A stretch of 64,000 nucleotides of DNA, from the NCBI RefSeq assembly GCF_013778455.1, contig NZ_JACEHE010000012.1:186001-250000 (forward strand), written 5' to 3'. Source of the stretch: Streptomyces himalayensis subsp. himalayensis. Lineage in GTDB: Bacteria > Actinomycetota > Actinomycetes > Streptomycetales > Streptomycetaceae. The notes beneath the pieces were generated by a model. That model was given only the letters and a program-made list of their open reading frames with translations. It searched no databases and was not told the DNA's origin. Of this stretch, positions 7,839-16,403 are shown one piece after another. How positions within the stretch are numbered: position 1 is the first letter of the stretch; each line of letters starts with the position of its first letter. A program made the translations under genes and the position numbers.

Positions 7839-9104
7839 GTGGCGGTGCAGGAGGCGAGACAGGGCTCGCACGAAGGCGGCTGCGCGTGCGGCGACTGCCC
7901 GCACGGCGCGCGTGAAGGGCACCGTCGGGCTGTGGCGGCGTTCCTCGCGAAACGTGACGAGTTGGCCGCCGGGCAGGGGCTGCCCGCGGCCGTCGCGCAC
8001 TCGGCCGGCGCCTCGCGGCAGTGGGTGTCGGACGAGCTGACGCAGTCCGCGGCCCTCGTCGCCGAACGCAGTCGCGCGGAGGGCGAGGCATGGCTGGCGC
8101 GGCTGTGGCGGCGCACCCTCGTCGTCGTCTGGGCCGCCGTCGCCGTACTGCTGCTGGTGCAGGCGCTCACGGCGATCGGTGCCGGATGGTCGGCGGCCCG
8201 GACGGCCGGGTTGCTCTCGGCGCTCGTCGTGGCCGGTCTGCTGAGCGGTGCCGGTTATGCGCACCGGGCGCGCGGAGGCGTGCTGGCGCCGGTGATCGGC
8301 GAGGACAACCGTCTGTCGACCTCCCGGGCCGTGGCCGGCTGCTGGGTGCTGTTCGTCGTCTTCGCCGTGCTGGTACTCGCGGGCGAACTCGCCGCCGCCT
8401 CGGGCCACCGGGAGCGCGACGAGCTGATCGCCGGGCTCGAACTCGCCCGAGGCGCCGGGGTGGTGACCGTCGTCGCCGTGGTGTGCGGCGTCGCCGTCCT
8501 CGTACGCCGGGTCGTGGCGCTGCGCGTGCTGGGCCAGCGGCTGCAGAAGGTACGCGCGGACCGGCCGCGGGCCGCCGACCTGCTCACCGACGACGCGGGC
8601 CGCGGCAGCTTCGCCGACACGCAGTACATCCTGATCAGCGCCGTCGCCGTGATCTTCGCGGCGGTACGGCTCGCGCGCCACCCCGAACAGCTGCCCGATC
8701 TGCCGTGGGGGCTTGCTCTGCTGGTGCTCGTATCGGCCGCGACGTATCTCGCCGGCAAGTACGCGGAGGGCGGCCGGCCGGTGATCCTCTCGGTCGTACG
8801 GGCACGGGAGGCCGGCGACCTCGACGCGCCCATCCGTACCGGCGACGACATCGAGATCCGCGGCGCCGGCTTCGTCCCGCCCGGCGCGGGCACCGCGGAC
8901 CGGCTGGCGCGCATGGTCGTCCGGATCGGCACGGTGCACGCCCATGTGCCGCTCGTGCCGGTGCCCGGCGGCTTCACCAACCCCACGGACACCGTGCTGA
9001 CGGTGCCGGTCTCCGTCGATGTGGAGCCTGGCCGGGTCGAGGTGCAGGTAATCACGGCGGCGGGCGTCGAGACGAACTCGTGTGCGATTGACGTAGTGGA
9101 CTGA
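7839..9104 (+). CDS. Multi-pass membrane protein with cytoplasmic C-terminal domain
   Basis: A 421-residue protein starting at GTG (7839). The first 80 residues are soluble and contain a short Cys motif, GGCACGDCPHG. Hydrophobic segments follow at about residues 90-110, 120-140, 165-185, 205-220, 260-275 and 285-305. The last 110 residues are soluble, beta-rich (IRTGDDIEIRGAGFVPPG, VRIGTVHAHVPLVPVPGG, DVEPGRVEVQVITAAG) and look like an Ig-type or IPT-like sandwich. No family name can be given. The C-terminal fold hints at a binding or transduction role at the membrane. Confidence 0.75.
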   Translation: MAVQEARQGSHEGGCACGDCPHGAREGHRRAVAAFLAKRDELAAGQGLPAAVAHSAGASRQWVSDELTQSAALVAERSRAEGEAWLARLWRRTLVVVWAAVAVLLLVQALTAIGAGWSAARTAGLLSALVVAGLLSGAGYAHRARGGVLAPVIGEDNRLSTSRAVAGCWVLFVVFAVLVLAGELAAASGHRERDELIAGLELARGAGVVTVVAVVCGVAVLVRRVVALRVLGQRLQKVRADRPRAADLLTDDAGRGSFADTQYILISAVAVIFAAVRLARHPEQLPDLPWGLALLVLVSAATYLAGKYAEGGRPVILSVVRAREAGDLDAPIRTGDDIEIRGAGFVPPGAGTADRLARMVVRIGTVHAHVPLVPVPGGFTNPTDTVLTVPVSVDVEPGRVEVQVITAAGVETNSCAIDVVD

Positions 9105-9384
9105 GACGGGGCGCGGGGTGCGCGGTTCCGCCGCCTTCGCCGCCGTCCTCCGCGTCCCGGACCGGTCGGGGTCACGCGTGCGCCGTGACCGCCGCCGTCG
9201 TTCGTAGAGGCGCCGCGATACCGCCGAACGTGGGGGACATACCGCCGAATCGCTGGAAGATGCGGCGCAATTGTTGGGTCTGCCGACGAATACGTCATAT
9301 GCCTGGTGAACCACGTCCTCGTGGCGTACGTATTAAGTCTGTTGAAGAGTAAAGCGACGGCGGGCAGAGAGGCGGCTCAGCGCG

Positions 9385-9915
9385 ATGGTGCACGGTATGC
9401 GAACGGACAGTCACATCAGCTATGTCAATGGAGAACGCAGCGACTGGCGGGAGACCGCGACACGCTACGCGCTGGTCCCGTTGCGGATCTTCCTCGGGTT
9501 CACCTTCATCTACGCGGGCCTCGACAAGCTCACCGACAGCGCCTTCATGTCCGCGACGGGAACGGGCTCGGTCGGCGACATGATGCGCGGAGTGCGCGAC
9601 GTCTCCGCGATCCCCTCGCTCGTCGACCTGGCGCTGAAGAACCCGGTCGGCTTCGGGTACGCCATCGCCCTCGGTGAACTGGCCGTCGGTCTCGGCACCC
9701 TGTTCGGGCTCCTGACGCGCCTTGCCGCGCTCGGCGGCGCCCTGATCTCCCTCAGCCTCTGGCTGACGGTGAGCTGGGCGACCACGCCGTTCTACTACGG
9801 CAACGACCTGGCGTATCTGATGGCCTGGCTGCCGCTCGTGCTCGCGGGCGCGTCGGTGCTGTCCGTGGACGCGGCCATCAGGGGGCGGCGCGGGCGGGGG
9901 GCCGAGTACGCGTAG
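9385..9915 (+). CDS. DoxX-family membrane protein
   Basis: A 176-residue protein with four hydrophobic segments in the DoxX arrangement. The signature RIFLGFTFIYAGLDKLTDSAF sits in the first segment, and GFGYAIALGELAVGLGTLFGLLTRLAAL marks the second and third. DoxX-like subunits are linked to quinol or thiosulfate oxidation and to membrane redox complexes, but many are uncharacterised. The start could be the ATG at 9385 or the one four codons later. No terminal oxidase gene is adjacent. Confidence 0.82.
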   Translation: MVHGMRTDSHISYVNGERSDWRETATRYALVPLRIFLGFTFIYAGLDKLTDSAFMSATGTGSVGDMMRGVRDVSAIPSLVDLALKNPVGFGYAIALGELAVGLGTLFGLLTRLAALGGALISLSLWLTVSWATTPFYYGNDLAYLMAWLPLVLAGASVLSVDAAIRGRRGRGAEYA

Positions 9916-10044
9916 GCGGGACTGCGCTCGGTCGCTTCGCTTCAGGTGGTCGCTCGGTCGCTCCGCCGCCGGTGCCCCGGATCAGGTGCCGATGCCCCGG
10001 ATCAGGGTCAGGATGGCCCGCATCAGGGTGAGGATGCCTCTGGT

Positions 10045-10287
10045 TCAGGGTGCTGGTGGCGGGCCGTCCAAGGTCCGAGGGCCGGTGGTGTTCCGGCGGC
10101 TACGGCGTACCGCATAGGTCGTGCCCGTGGTGACCGCGGCGAGGAACAGCCCGACCGCCACGATCGGGATGATCGCGTACCACGGAGTCTCCCAGGCGCC
10201 GCCCGCGTCGCCCAGGTAGGCGACCCCCGCGGCCAGCAGGAAGACGCCCGCGACCAGCTTTCCCGGCTGGAACTCATGACGCAGCAC
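10045..10287 (-). CDS. Small two-segment membrane protein coupled to PspC gene
   Basis: An 80-residue protein beginning at GTG with GGAGG 6 bases upstream. Two hydrophobic segments (VAGVFLLAAGVAYLGDAGG and AIIPIVAVGLFLAAVTTGTTY) are followed by a basic tail. Its start overlaps the end of the upstream PspC gene by 14 bases, implying translational coupling and a shared role in the same membrane-stress module. Confidence 0.78.
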   Translation of the reverse strand: MLRHEFQPGKLVAGVFLLAAGVAYLGDAGGAWETPWYAIIPIVAVGLFLAAVTTGTTYAVRRSRRNTTGPRTLDGPPPAP

Positions 10288-11692
10288 GGGCCACCTCCGC
10301 CTGTCCGACGCCTACTTCGAGCCGCAGGTCGACGGTTCCGCCGTCCTTGCTGCCTGCCGGAGGATCAAGCGTCACCGTTTTCTCCTTGCCCGGTGCGATG
10401 TCCACGTCCTGCTGGGCCTCGCCCGGCAACTGGATGTCGCCGATGCCCACTTCGACGTGCAGTTTCACCGTCGCGTCCGGCGGGACGACGACCTCGATGC
10501 GGCCCATGCCGAGCTCGGCCCGCGTGGTGAGCGTCTCGCCCTCGCCGACGTCCACACGGCTCAGGTCGAGGGTGCCGACACCCGTGTCCAGCGCGTACGC
10601 CGGCTGGACCTTCGCGACTGTGGCGGGCGCCCACTCCGTACGCACCCAGTTCGTGTCGATGTCCTTCGGCAGAGCCGCCGACATCGCCAGGAGTCCCGCC
10701 GTGACGACCGCGAGCAGAATCGACCCGACCCCTGTCCGGCCGACGAAGGCACTGACCGTGATGCCCAGCGCGAACACGGTCAGAGCACCGGCGAGACCGG
10801 TCTGGAGGCTGGTGACCAGGGCGTGGTCGTCCCAGGTCAGGCCGGTGCCGAGGGCCCCCGCGGCCAGTGCCAGCAGGAACACCCAGCCGCCGATCCAGCG
10901 CGGGCCCTGGGAGCCGCGCCCGCGCGGCCCGCTCGGCTGGGGTGGGCGGGCCGCTGCGTACGTGCTCGTCGCGTGGGGCTGCCGGGAGCTGCTCGGCTCG
11001 GTGGCGGGGCCCTTCAGCTCCGGAGGGCCCCACAAGTAGCCCGTACCGCCGACGTGTGTGCCGTCCTTGACGATCGGATCGCGCCACCAGGACGGTATGG
11101 GGGCGGCGACCGGAGGCGCCTGTGCCTCGGGCGGGGCGTCGGCCACCGCCTGTGCGGCGAGGGGGTCGGCGTCGGCGGTGCCGCGCTGCGCCGACCAGTA
11201 GCCGGCGCCGGCGAGAAGCAGCGCCAGGACCGCGGCGAAGGTGAGGAGCCCGCCGTTGCTCAGCATCGACAGGAACAGGCCGCAGCCGACGAGCGCGCAG
11301 AGCACGGCCGTCAGCGCCGGGCCGTCCACGCGGCCCGACAGCAGCCTGCGCGCCTCGTTCTCCTCCTCCTCGTCGAAGGGTACGAACAGCCAGGCGAAGC
11401 CGTAGAAGATGAGGCCGATGCCGCCGGTGACCGCGAGAACGGCGAGACCGATCCGGAAGATCACCGGATCCATGTCGCACTGGCGACCGAGACCGGCGCA
11501 GACCCCGCCCAGCATCTTGTGCCGACGGTCCCGGCGGAACTTCGACGGGGCTGTCGGCTCGGCGGGGTCCTGGGCGGCGGCGGCATCCGGCAGCCCCCCG
11601 GCCAGGGGCCCGCCTGTGCCTTCCCGCGGGCCGCCGTGGCCGCCGGCCGGCCCGGGCGCGGCATCTGCGGCGGCGCGCTGCTGATCGGTCAT
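10274..11692 (-). CDS. PspC-domain membrane protein with adhesin-like C-terminal domain
   Basis: About 472 residues. After a Pro/Ala-rich N-terminus the PspC domain reads RRDRRHKMLGGVCAGLGRQ, with a transmembrane segment near IGLAVLAVTGGIGLIFYGFAWLF ending in an acidic patch. Three or more further hydrophobic segments follow. The last ~120 residues form a repetitive beta structure of the LiaF/DUF4097-like type (GVGTLDLSRVDVGEGETL, MGRIEVVVPPD, VEVGIGDIQLPG). PspC proteins sense or relieve envelope stress. It is transcribed away from a PspC-containing kinase and its regulator, which strongly suggests one regulatory unit. The start has a weak ribosome site and could be 12 codons earlier. Confidence 0.85.
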   Translation of the reverse strand: MTDQQRAAADAAPGPAGGHGGPREGTGGPLAGGLPDAAAAQDPAEPTAPSKFRRDRRHKMLGGVCAGLGRQCDMDPVIFRIGLAVLAVTGGIGLIFYGFAWLFVPFDEEEENEARRLLSGRVDGPALTAVLCALVGCGLFLSMLSNGGLLTFAAVLALLLAGAGYWSAQRGTADADPLAAQAVADAPPEAQAPPVAAPIPSWWRDPIVKDGTHVGGTGYLWGPPELKGPATEPSSSRQPHATSTYAAARPPQPSGPRGRGSQGPRWIGGWVFLLALAAGALGTGLTWDDHALVTSLQTGLAGALTVFALGITVSAFVGRTGVGSILLAVVTAGLLAMSAALPKDIDTNWVRTEWAPATVAKVQPAYALDTGVGTLDLSRVDVGEGETLTTRAELGMGRIEVVVPPDATVKLHVEVGIGDIQLPGEAQQDVDIAPGKEKTVTLDPPAGSKDGGTVDLRLEVGVGQAEVARAAS

Positions 11693-11901
11693 GCGTCCAT
11701 GGTGACGTCCCACAACCCACATCGGCATCGGGCTGGACCCTGGACGATCCCTGATATTGCGCCCTGAGGTAGTCCCCGCGTTGTGGCTGGGGGAGAAGCC
11801 GAGAGCCTGTGCACAGGGTTCCGTGGGCGCAGCCCGTGTCAGGGAAGCTTAGGGGTCCAACCCTGATGTCCCGCGCCGCAAGGCGTGTGACCATCGGTGG
11901 C

Positions 11902-13200
11902 ATGCCGGAAGCCGCCGCCGCCCCCACCCCCACCGCGCGCCCCCTCCGCAAGCTCTACCGCAGCAGCGACGGCCGCTGGCTCGGCGGAGTGGCCAGGGGT
12001 CTCGCCGGGCACCTGGGGCTGCCCGTCATCTGGGTGCGGCTCGTCTTCGTAGGACTGTTCATGGCGGACGGCCTCGGCGCCCTGCTCTACGCGGCGTTCT
12101 GGTTCTTCGTCCCGCTCGGCGTCGGCGGCGTCGACGCCGAGCGCCCCCCGGCGGTCACCACGGAGGCGTCTCCTGACGGCCGCCGCAGACTCGTGGCCCG
12201 CAAACCGGACAAGGGCCAGATCGTCGCGCTGCTCGCCATGGTCGTCGTGGCCATGGTCTTCGTCGGCAACGTCGACCTGGGCGGCCCGGTCAAGGCGTAC
12301 CTGTGGCCGGCCCTGCTCGTCGGCGCGGGCGTGGCCCTGGTCTGGCGCCAGGCGGACAACGCGCGGCGGGCGCGCTGGATGGAGGTCGGCCGGCGCCGCC
12401 GCACCCTGACCCTGGTGCGCTCGGCGGCGGGCGTGCTGCTCGTCGGCACCGGAGTCACCGGCATCTTCGTGCTGCAGGGATCGGCCGAGCACCTCGGCTC
12501 CGTGCTCCAGGCGGCGCTCGCCGTCCTGGTCGGCATAGCCCTGCTCGCCGGCCCGTATCTCGTACGCATGACCCAGGACCTGTCCGAGGAGCGGCTGATG
12601 CGTATCCGCGCGCAGGAGCGTGCGGAGGTCGCCGCGCATGTGCACGACTCGGTCCTGCACACGCTGACGCTGATCCAGCGCAACGCGGAGAACGCCGGCG
12701 AGGTCCGGCGCCTGGCGAGGGCTCAGGAGCGCGACCTGCGCGCCTGGCTGTACAAGCCGGAGGGCAACGGCAAGTCCGCAGAAGACGCAGCCGAGGAGCC
12801 GGACACGCTCGCCGAGGCCGTGCGTCGCAATGCCGCCGAGGTCGAGGACAAGCACGGCGTCCCCATCGAGGTCGTGGTCGTAGGCGACTGCCCCCTCGAC
12901 GAGAAACTGGGAGCACAGATGCAGGCCGCGCGGGAAGCAATGGTGAACGCCGCCAAGTACGGTGGCGAGGGCGGTGCGGTGCAGGTCTACGCCGAGGTCG
13001 AGGACCGGACCGTCTTCGTGTCGGTCCGTGACCGCGGGCCCGGTTTCGATCTGGATTCCGTCCCCGAGGACCGGATGGGCGTACGAGAATCGATCATCGG
13101 CCGTATGCAGCGCAACGGCGGTACGGCGCGGCTGCGGGCCGTACCGGACGGCGGCACCGAGGTCGAGCTGACCATGGAAAGGGCGGAGAAGACGTCATGA
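11902..13200 (+). CDS. PspC-domain sensor histidine kinase (DesK/LiaS type)
   Basis: About 432 residues from ATG 11902; an ATG at 11866 with AGGGG ten bases upstream is an alternative start. Residues 15-75 are a PspC domain (KLYRSSDGRWLGGVARGLAG) with one membrane segment. Further segments lie near 107-122, 134-147, 175-190 and 203-220. The dimerisation helix has the phospho-acceptor His248 in AHVHDSVLHTLTLIQ, a HisKA_3 box, followed by the ATPase N box EAMVNAAKYGG and the G1 motif DRGPGFDLDS. It shares a 4-base ATGA overlap with the response regulator gene. The PspC input suggests envelope-stress sensing. Confidence 0.92.
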   Translation: MPEAAAAPTPTARPLRKLYRSSDGRWLGGVARGLAGHLGLPVIWVRLVFVGLFMADGLGALLYAAFWFFVPLGVGGVDAERPPAVTTEASPDGRRRLVARKPDKGQIVALLAMVVVAMVFVGNVDLGGPVKAYLWPALLVGAGVALVWRQADNARRARWMEVGRRRRTLTLVRSAAGVLLVGTGVTGIFVLQGSAEHLGSVLQAALAVLVGIALLAGPYLVRMTQDLSEERLMRIRAQERAEVAAHVHDSVLHTLTLIQRNAENAGEVRRLARAQERDLRAWLYKPEGNGKSAEDAAEEPDTLAEAVRRNAAEVEDKHGVPIEVVVVGDCPLDEKLGAQMQAAREAMVNAAKYGGEGGAVQVYAEVEDRTVFVSVRDRGPGFDLDSVPEDRMGVRESIIGRMQRNGGTARLRAVPDGGTEVELTMERAEKTS

Positions 13201-13922
13201 GCGACGTGGCGGGGGCGAACGAGCCGACCGGTACGAACGATCCTGCGGAGGGCGCGGGCGGGCGTCGCGTACGGGTCGTCCTGGTCGACGACCACCGTAT
13301 GTTCCGCACGGGAGTCCAGGCGGAGATCGGCCGGACCGAGCAGACCGGGGTCGAGGTGGTCGGCGAGGCCGCCGACGTCGACCAGGCGGTGTCGGTCATC
13401 ACGGCCACTCGGCCCGAGGTGGTGCTGCTCGACGTGCATCTCCCCGGTGGCGGAGGCGTCGAGGTGCTGCGCCGCTGTGCTTCCCTGATGGGCGACGCGG
13501 AGCAGCCCGTCCGGTTCCTGGCGCTGTCCGTCTCGGACGCCGCCGAGGACGTCATCGGTGTCATCCGGGGCGGCGCTCGGGGCTATGTCACCAAGACGAT
13601 CACGGGCACGGACCTGGTCGATTCGATCTTCCGCGTCCAGGACGGCGACGCGGTGTTCTCGCCGCGTCTGGCGGGCTTCGTCCTCGACGCGTTCGCGTCC
13701 ACCGACGCCCCGCCGGTCGACGAGGACCTGGACCGTCTCACCCAGCGTGAGCGCGAGGTGCTGCGGCTCATCGCCCGCGGCTATGCGTACAAGGAGATCG
13801 CCAAGCAGCTCTTCATCTCCGTGAAGACGGTCGAGTCGCACGTGTCGGCGGTGCTGCGCAAGCTCCAGCTCTCCAACCGGCACGAACTGACCCGCTGGGC
13901 CACGGCGCGCCGGCTGGTCTGA
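13197..13922 (+). CDS. LuxR/NarL-family response regulator
   Basis: A 241-residue regulator. The receiver domain (residues 24-150) has the acidic pair in VLVDDHRMFR, the phospho-acceptor Asp79 in VVLLDVHLPG and the conserved Lys in YVTKTI. The C-terminal LuxR helix-turn-helix (residues about 175-235) reads LTQREREVLRLIARGYAYKEIAKQ split across the standard motif, with VKTVESHVSAVLRKL as recognition region. ATG overlaps the kinase stop. It forms a two-component system with the PspC kinase; the divergent PspC operon is the likely target. Confidence 0.93.
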   Translation: MSDVAGANEPTGTNDPAEGAGGRRVRVVLVDDHRMFRTGVQAEIGRTEQTGVEVVGEAADVDQAVSVITATRPEVVLLDVHLPGGGGVEVLRRCASLMGDAEQPVRFLALSVSDAAEDVIGVIRGGARGYVTKTITGTDLVDSIFRVQDGDAVFSPRLAGFVLDAFASTDAPPVDEDLDRLTQREREVLRLIARGYAYKEIAKQLFISVKTVESHVSAVLRKLQLSNRHELTRWATARRLV

Positions 13923-14057
13923 CGAGCCGTCCGGCAGGCATCCCCAAGCGGTCGGCCGGTGCGGTGGGTCGGCCGGACGGGGCCCGGGCTCCGGGGAGCC
14001 AGGGACCCGTCGCCGTACTCGGCTGCCGCAGTCAGCTGCCGAACTCGGCTGCCGAAC

Positions 14058-14381
14058 TCAGCCGCCGAGGGCCCTCTTCAGCTCGGCCTTGTTCATGCTG
14101 GAGCGCCCGTCGATGTTGCGCCGCTTGGCTTCGGCGTAGAGCTGGTCGTACGTCGGTTCCTGGGCGCCGGAGCGGGACCTCTCGCCGCCGCGCTTCGACG
14201 CGGACTTGTCCTGGGTCGAACTACGGCTGGCGGTGCGGGACTCGCCGGACTGTGCGCGTTCTTTGTTCACGGTGCGGGCCGCGATCTCCTTGGCTCGCTC
14301 CGTACTCTCTCCGCGCTGTTCGGCACTCTCCTTGATGTGCTCGTACTGACGCTCGCGTTTCTGGCTGGATCCTCTTGGCAT
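14058..14381 (-). CDS. Small basic protein with Rho-N/SAP-like C-terminal motif
   Basis: A 107-residue, highly charged protein. ATG at 14381 is chosen because GAGG lies 5 bases upstream. Residues 1-75 are Arg/Glu/Ser-rich and probably helical or disordered. The C-terminus, TYDQLYAEAKRRNIDGRSSM followed by NKAELKRALGG, is a helix-extended-loop-helix motif similar to the Rho N-terminal and SAP folds that bind nucleic acid. The neighbouring Ku protein ends in a near-copy of this motif. Proteins like it are sometimes labelled plasmid stabilisation proteins; a DNA-binding role beside Ku is inferred. Confidence 0.78.
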   Translation of the reverse strand: MPRGSSQKRERQYEHIKESAEQRGESTERAKEIAARTVNKERAQSGESRTASRSSTQDKSASKRGGERSRSGAQEPTYDQLYAEAKRRNIDGRSSMNKAELKRALGG

Positions 14382-14414
14382 GATCCTCACCTGTCTGTTT
14401 CTCTCAGCTGTGCT

Positions 14415-14489
14415 TGTGTGTTCTCACACCCGGTTGTGTTCTCACACCCGGTTGTGTTCTCACACCCCGTTGTGTTCTCACGCCCCGTT
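14415..14489. repeat. Four tandem 18-bp repeats
   Basis: Four copies of GTTGTGTTCTCACACCCG, the last two slightly changed, fill the gap between the ku gene and the small basic gene. The TTCTCACACCCG part is the most constant. Confidence 0.8.
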
Positions 14490-14506
14490 TGCGCGGCACG
14501 ATCCGC

Positions 14507-15520
14507 TCAGGCGGCCTTCTTCCGGCGAGTGGCTTTGCTCAAGGCGTCGATGAGCTCTTCGCGGTTCATCCGGGAGCGGCCAGGAACTCCGATTTCCGTG
14601 GCGCGCTCGTAAAGTTCTTCCTTCTTCAGATTCCTCAGATCCTTTTCTGGCTCCGGCTCCGGCTTCGATTTCTTCGCGGCCGACGGAGTGCCGCGGGCGG
14701 TCTTCTTACGCCTCTTGCCACCGGCCTTTTCCCCCGCACGGTCGATGCTGGCCTGAAGGACCTGCATCAGGTCGACGACATTGGTGGCCTCGGGCGGTTC
14801 CTCCGCGACGGCGATCTCCTCGCCCTGGCGCTTGGCCTCGACGAGTTCCGCGACCTTTTCCTCGTACGTGTCCCGGTAGTCCTCGGGATTCCAGTCGACC
14901 GCAAGACCGTCCATCAGGCGGAGTGCCATGTCCACTTCCTTGCCGGACAGGTCCACGCTTTCCGGCAGACCAGGCACCGTCTCGTGTGGATCGCGTATTT
15001 CATCGGCCCAATGCATCGTCTGCAGAACCAGTACGTCCGGCTGGGCACGCACAGCCGTCAGATACTGCTTGCTGCGCATCACGAACGTGGCGATCCCTGC
15101 GCGGTTCGATTTCTCCAGAGCGGTACGCAGCAGCTGGTACACCTTCGCGTACTCCTTGCCGCGCGGCCCCAGGTAGTACGTCCTGTCGAAGTACACCGGC
15201 TCCACGTCGTCCAGGTCGACGAAGCCGCTGATCTCCACCAGCTGGGACTTTCCGGGGGCGATCCGGTCGAGCTCCTCCCGCTCGACGACGACGTACTCGG
15301 CGTCCTCCTCCTCGTCGCCGAGCGGGTAGCCCTTGGCGATGTCCTCGAAGCGCACCTCCTTGCCGGTGCGCTCGTTGACACGCTTGTTGCGGACCCGGTC
15401 GGAGGTGCCGCGCTGCAGCAGGCGGAAGTGCGTGGTGTGGTCCTCGATGGCCGTGTAAAGCGATACGGGGACCGTCACCAGGCCGAAGCTGAGGACGCCC
15501 GACCAGATCGCTCGCGCCAT
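14507..15520 (-). CDS. ku: Ku DNA end-binding protein
   Basis: A 337-residue bacterial Ku, the homodimeric ring that binds double-strand ends and recruits LigD in non-homologous end joining. The N-terminus ARAIWSGVLSFGLVTVPVSL is diagnostic. The beta-barrel core continues through YFDRTYYLGP, SKQYLTAVRA and LAVDWNPEDYRDTYEE. Residues 260-337 are a lysine-rich extension, common in actinomycetes, ending in a SAP-like motif (ELYERATEIGVPGRSRM then NREELIDALSK). ATG at 15520 has GGAGG 9 bases upstream. No ligD is in the window. Confidence 0.96.
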   Translation of the reverse strand: MARAIWSGVLSFGLVTVPVSLYTAIEDHTTHFRLLQRGTSDRVRNKRVNERTGKEVRFEDIAKGYPLGDEEEDAEYVVVEREELDRIAPGKSQLVEISGFVDLDDVEPVYFDRTYYLGPRGKEYAKVYQLLRTALEKSNRAGIATFVMRSKQYLTAVRAQPDVLVLQTMHWADEIRDPHETVPGLPESVDLSGKEVDMALRLMDGLAVDWNPEDYRDTYEEKVAELVEAKRQGEEIAVAEEPPEATNVVDLMQVLQASIDRAGEKAGGKRRKKTARGTPSAAKKSKPEPEPEKDLRNLKKEELYERATEIGVPGRSRMNREELIDALSKATRRKKAA

Positions 15521-15621
15521 CGCGGATCACCTCCGCATCCCGGGTTCGTTCCACGATCGTCGGATCGTGTCGCCAGACCTCGTGTCCTCGGGAGAGGCGG
15601 TCAGCCCCTCAGGAGAGGCGG

Positions 15622-16083
15622 TCAGCCGCCCGGAGCGATCCGGCCGCGCCAGGCACCCGTTTCGGTGCCGCGCTCCTCGATGAAGTGCTTGAAGCGCTTC
15701 ATGTCGCCCTTGGCCCGGCGGCCGATGATGCCTGCCATATCGGCGGTCTTCTCCGCGAGACCGGAGGGCTCGACGTCCAGGGCGAGGTTGACCCTGGTGT
15801 GCGTGTCGTCCAGGCGCTGGAACGTCACGACGCCCTTCTGCTTCACCTCGCCGGAGGTGGTGCGCCAGGCGACCCGTTCGTCGGGGAGCTGGTCGACGAT
15901 CTCCGTGTCGAACTCCCTGCGGGCCCCGGCGATGCTCGTGACCCAGTGGTTGTGCCGGTCGTCGATCTGCTGGACCTGTTCCACACCTTCCATGAAATTC
16001 GGGAACTCCTCGAACTGCGTCCACTGGTTGTACGCGGTGTGCAGCGGGACGTCCACGTCGACGGACTCCATGGTCGTGCTCAT
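15622..16083 (-). CDS. SRPBCC (cyclase/dehydrase-like) protein
   Basis: A 153-residue protein of the START-like helix-grip fold. VDVPLHTAYNQWTQFEEFPNF is the typical first strand and helix, VTSIAGARREFDTEIVDQLP and VTFQRLDDTHTRVNLALDV the central strands, and a C-terminal long helix follows. Such proteins bind hydrophobic ligands; many stress-related Streptomyces examples have no known ligand. GGAGGAGACACCTC precedes the ATG. It lies upstream of ku on the same strand and may be co-transcribed. Confidence 0.85.
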   Translation of the reverse strand: MSTTMESVDVDVPLHTAYNQWTQFEEFPNFMEGVEQVQQIDDRHNHWVTSIAGARREFDTEIVDQLPDERVAWRTTSGEVKQKGVVTFQRLDDTHTRVNLALDVEPSGLAEKTADMAGIIGRRAKGDMKRFKHFIEERGTETGAWRGRIAPGG

Positions 16084-16291
16084 GAGGTGTCTCCTCCTTC
16101 CGACGGGAGACCGCTCAGGCGATCCCCCCGAGCAACAGGAATCATCTGTATTCGGCTTCCCCTAAGAGGAGGGCCTAACCGGCTCTGCGTGTCCCGATTC
16201 GTGTGGATGTGTACCGGGCGTACTGGGTGAGGTGCGCGACCTGAGGGCGGGCGTGGAGGGCGTGGAGGCGCCCACGGCGGATGCCGCCGGC

Positions 16292-16403
16292 GCCACGCCA
16301 CCCGCATCGAGGGCGCAATGACACCTGCATTCCCGGTGCTACGCCACCCGCATCCCCGGTGCAATGCCCCCCGCATTCCCGGTGCTACGCCACCCGCGTC
16401 GCC
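16292..16403. repeat. 46-bp tandem repeat running into a gene's 3' end
   Basis: Units at 16292-16337 and 16338-16383 and a partial third from 16384 share GCYACGCCACCCGCAT and CATTCCCGGT blocks. The third unit overlaps the stop and last codons of the NlpC/P60 gene at 16385, so the array seems to have grown from the gene's end. Confidence 0.7.

Noticed and set aside
5852..8170. A 772-codon minus-strand ORF
   Set aside because: Only its last 214 codons have coding character; the upper part is antisense to the aldolase gene.
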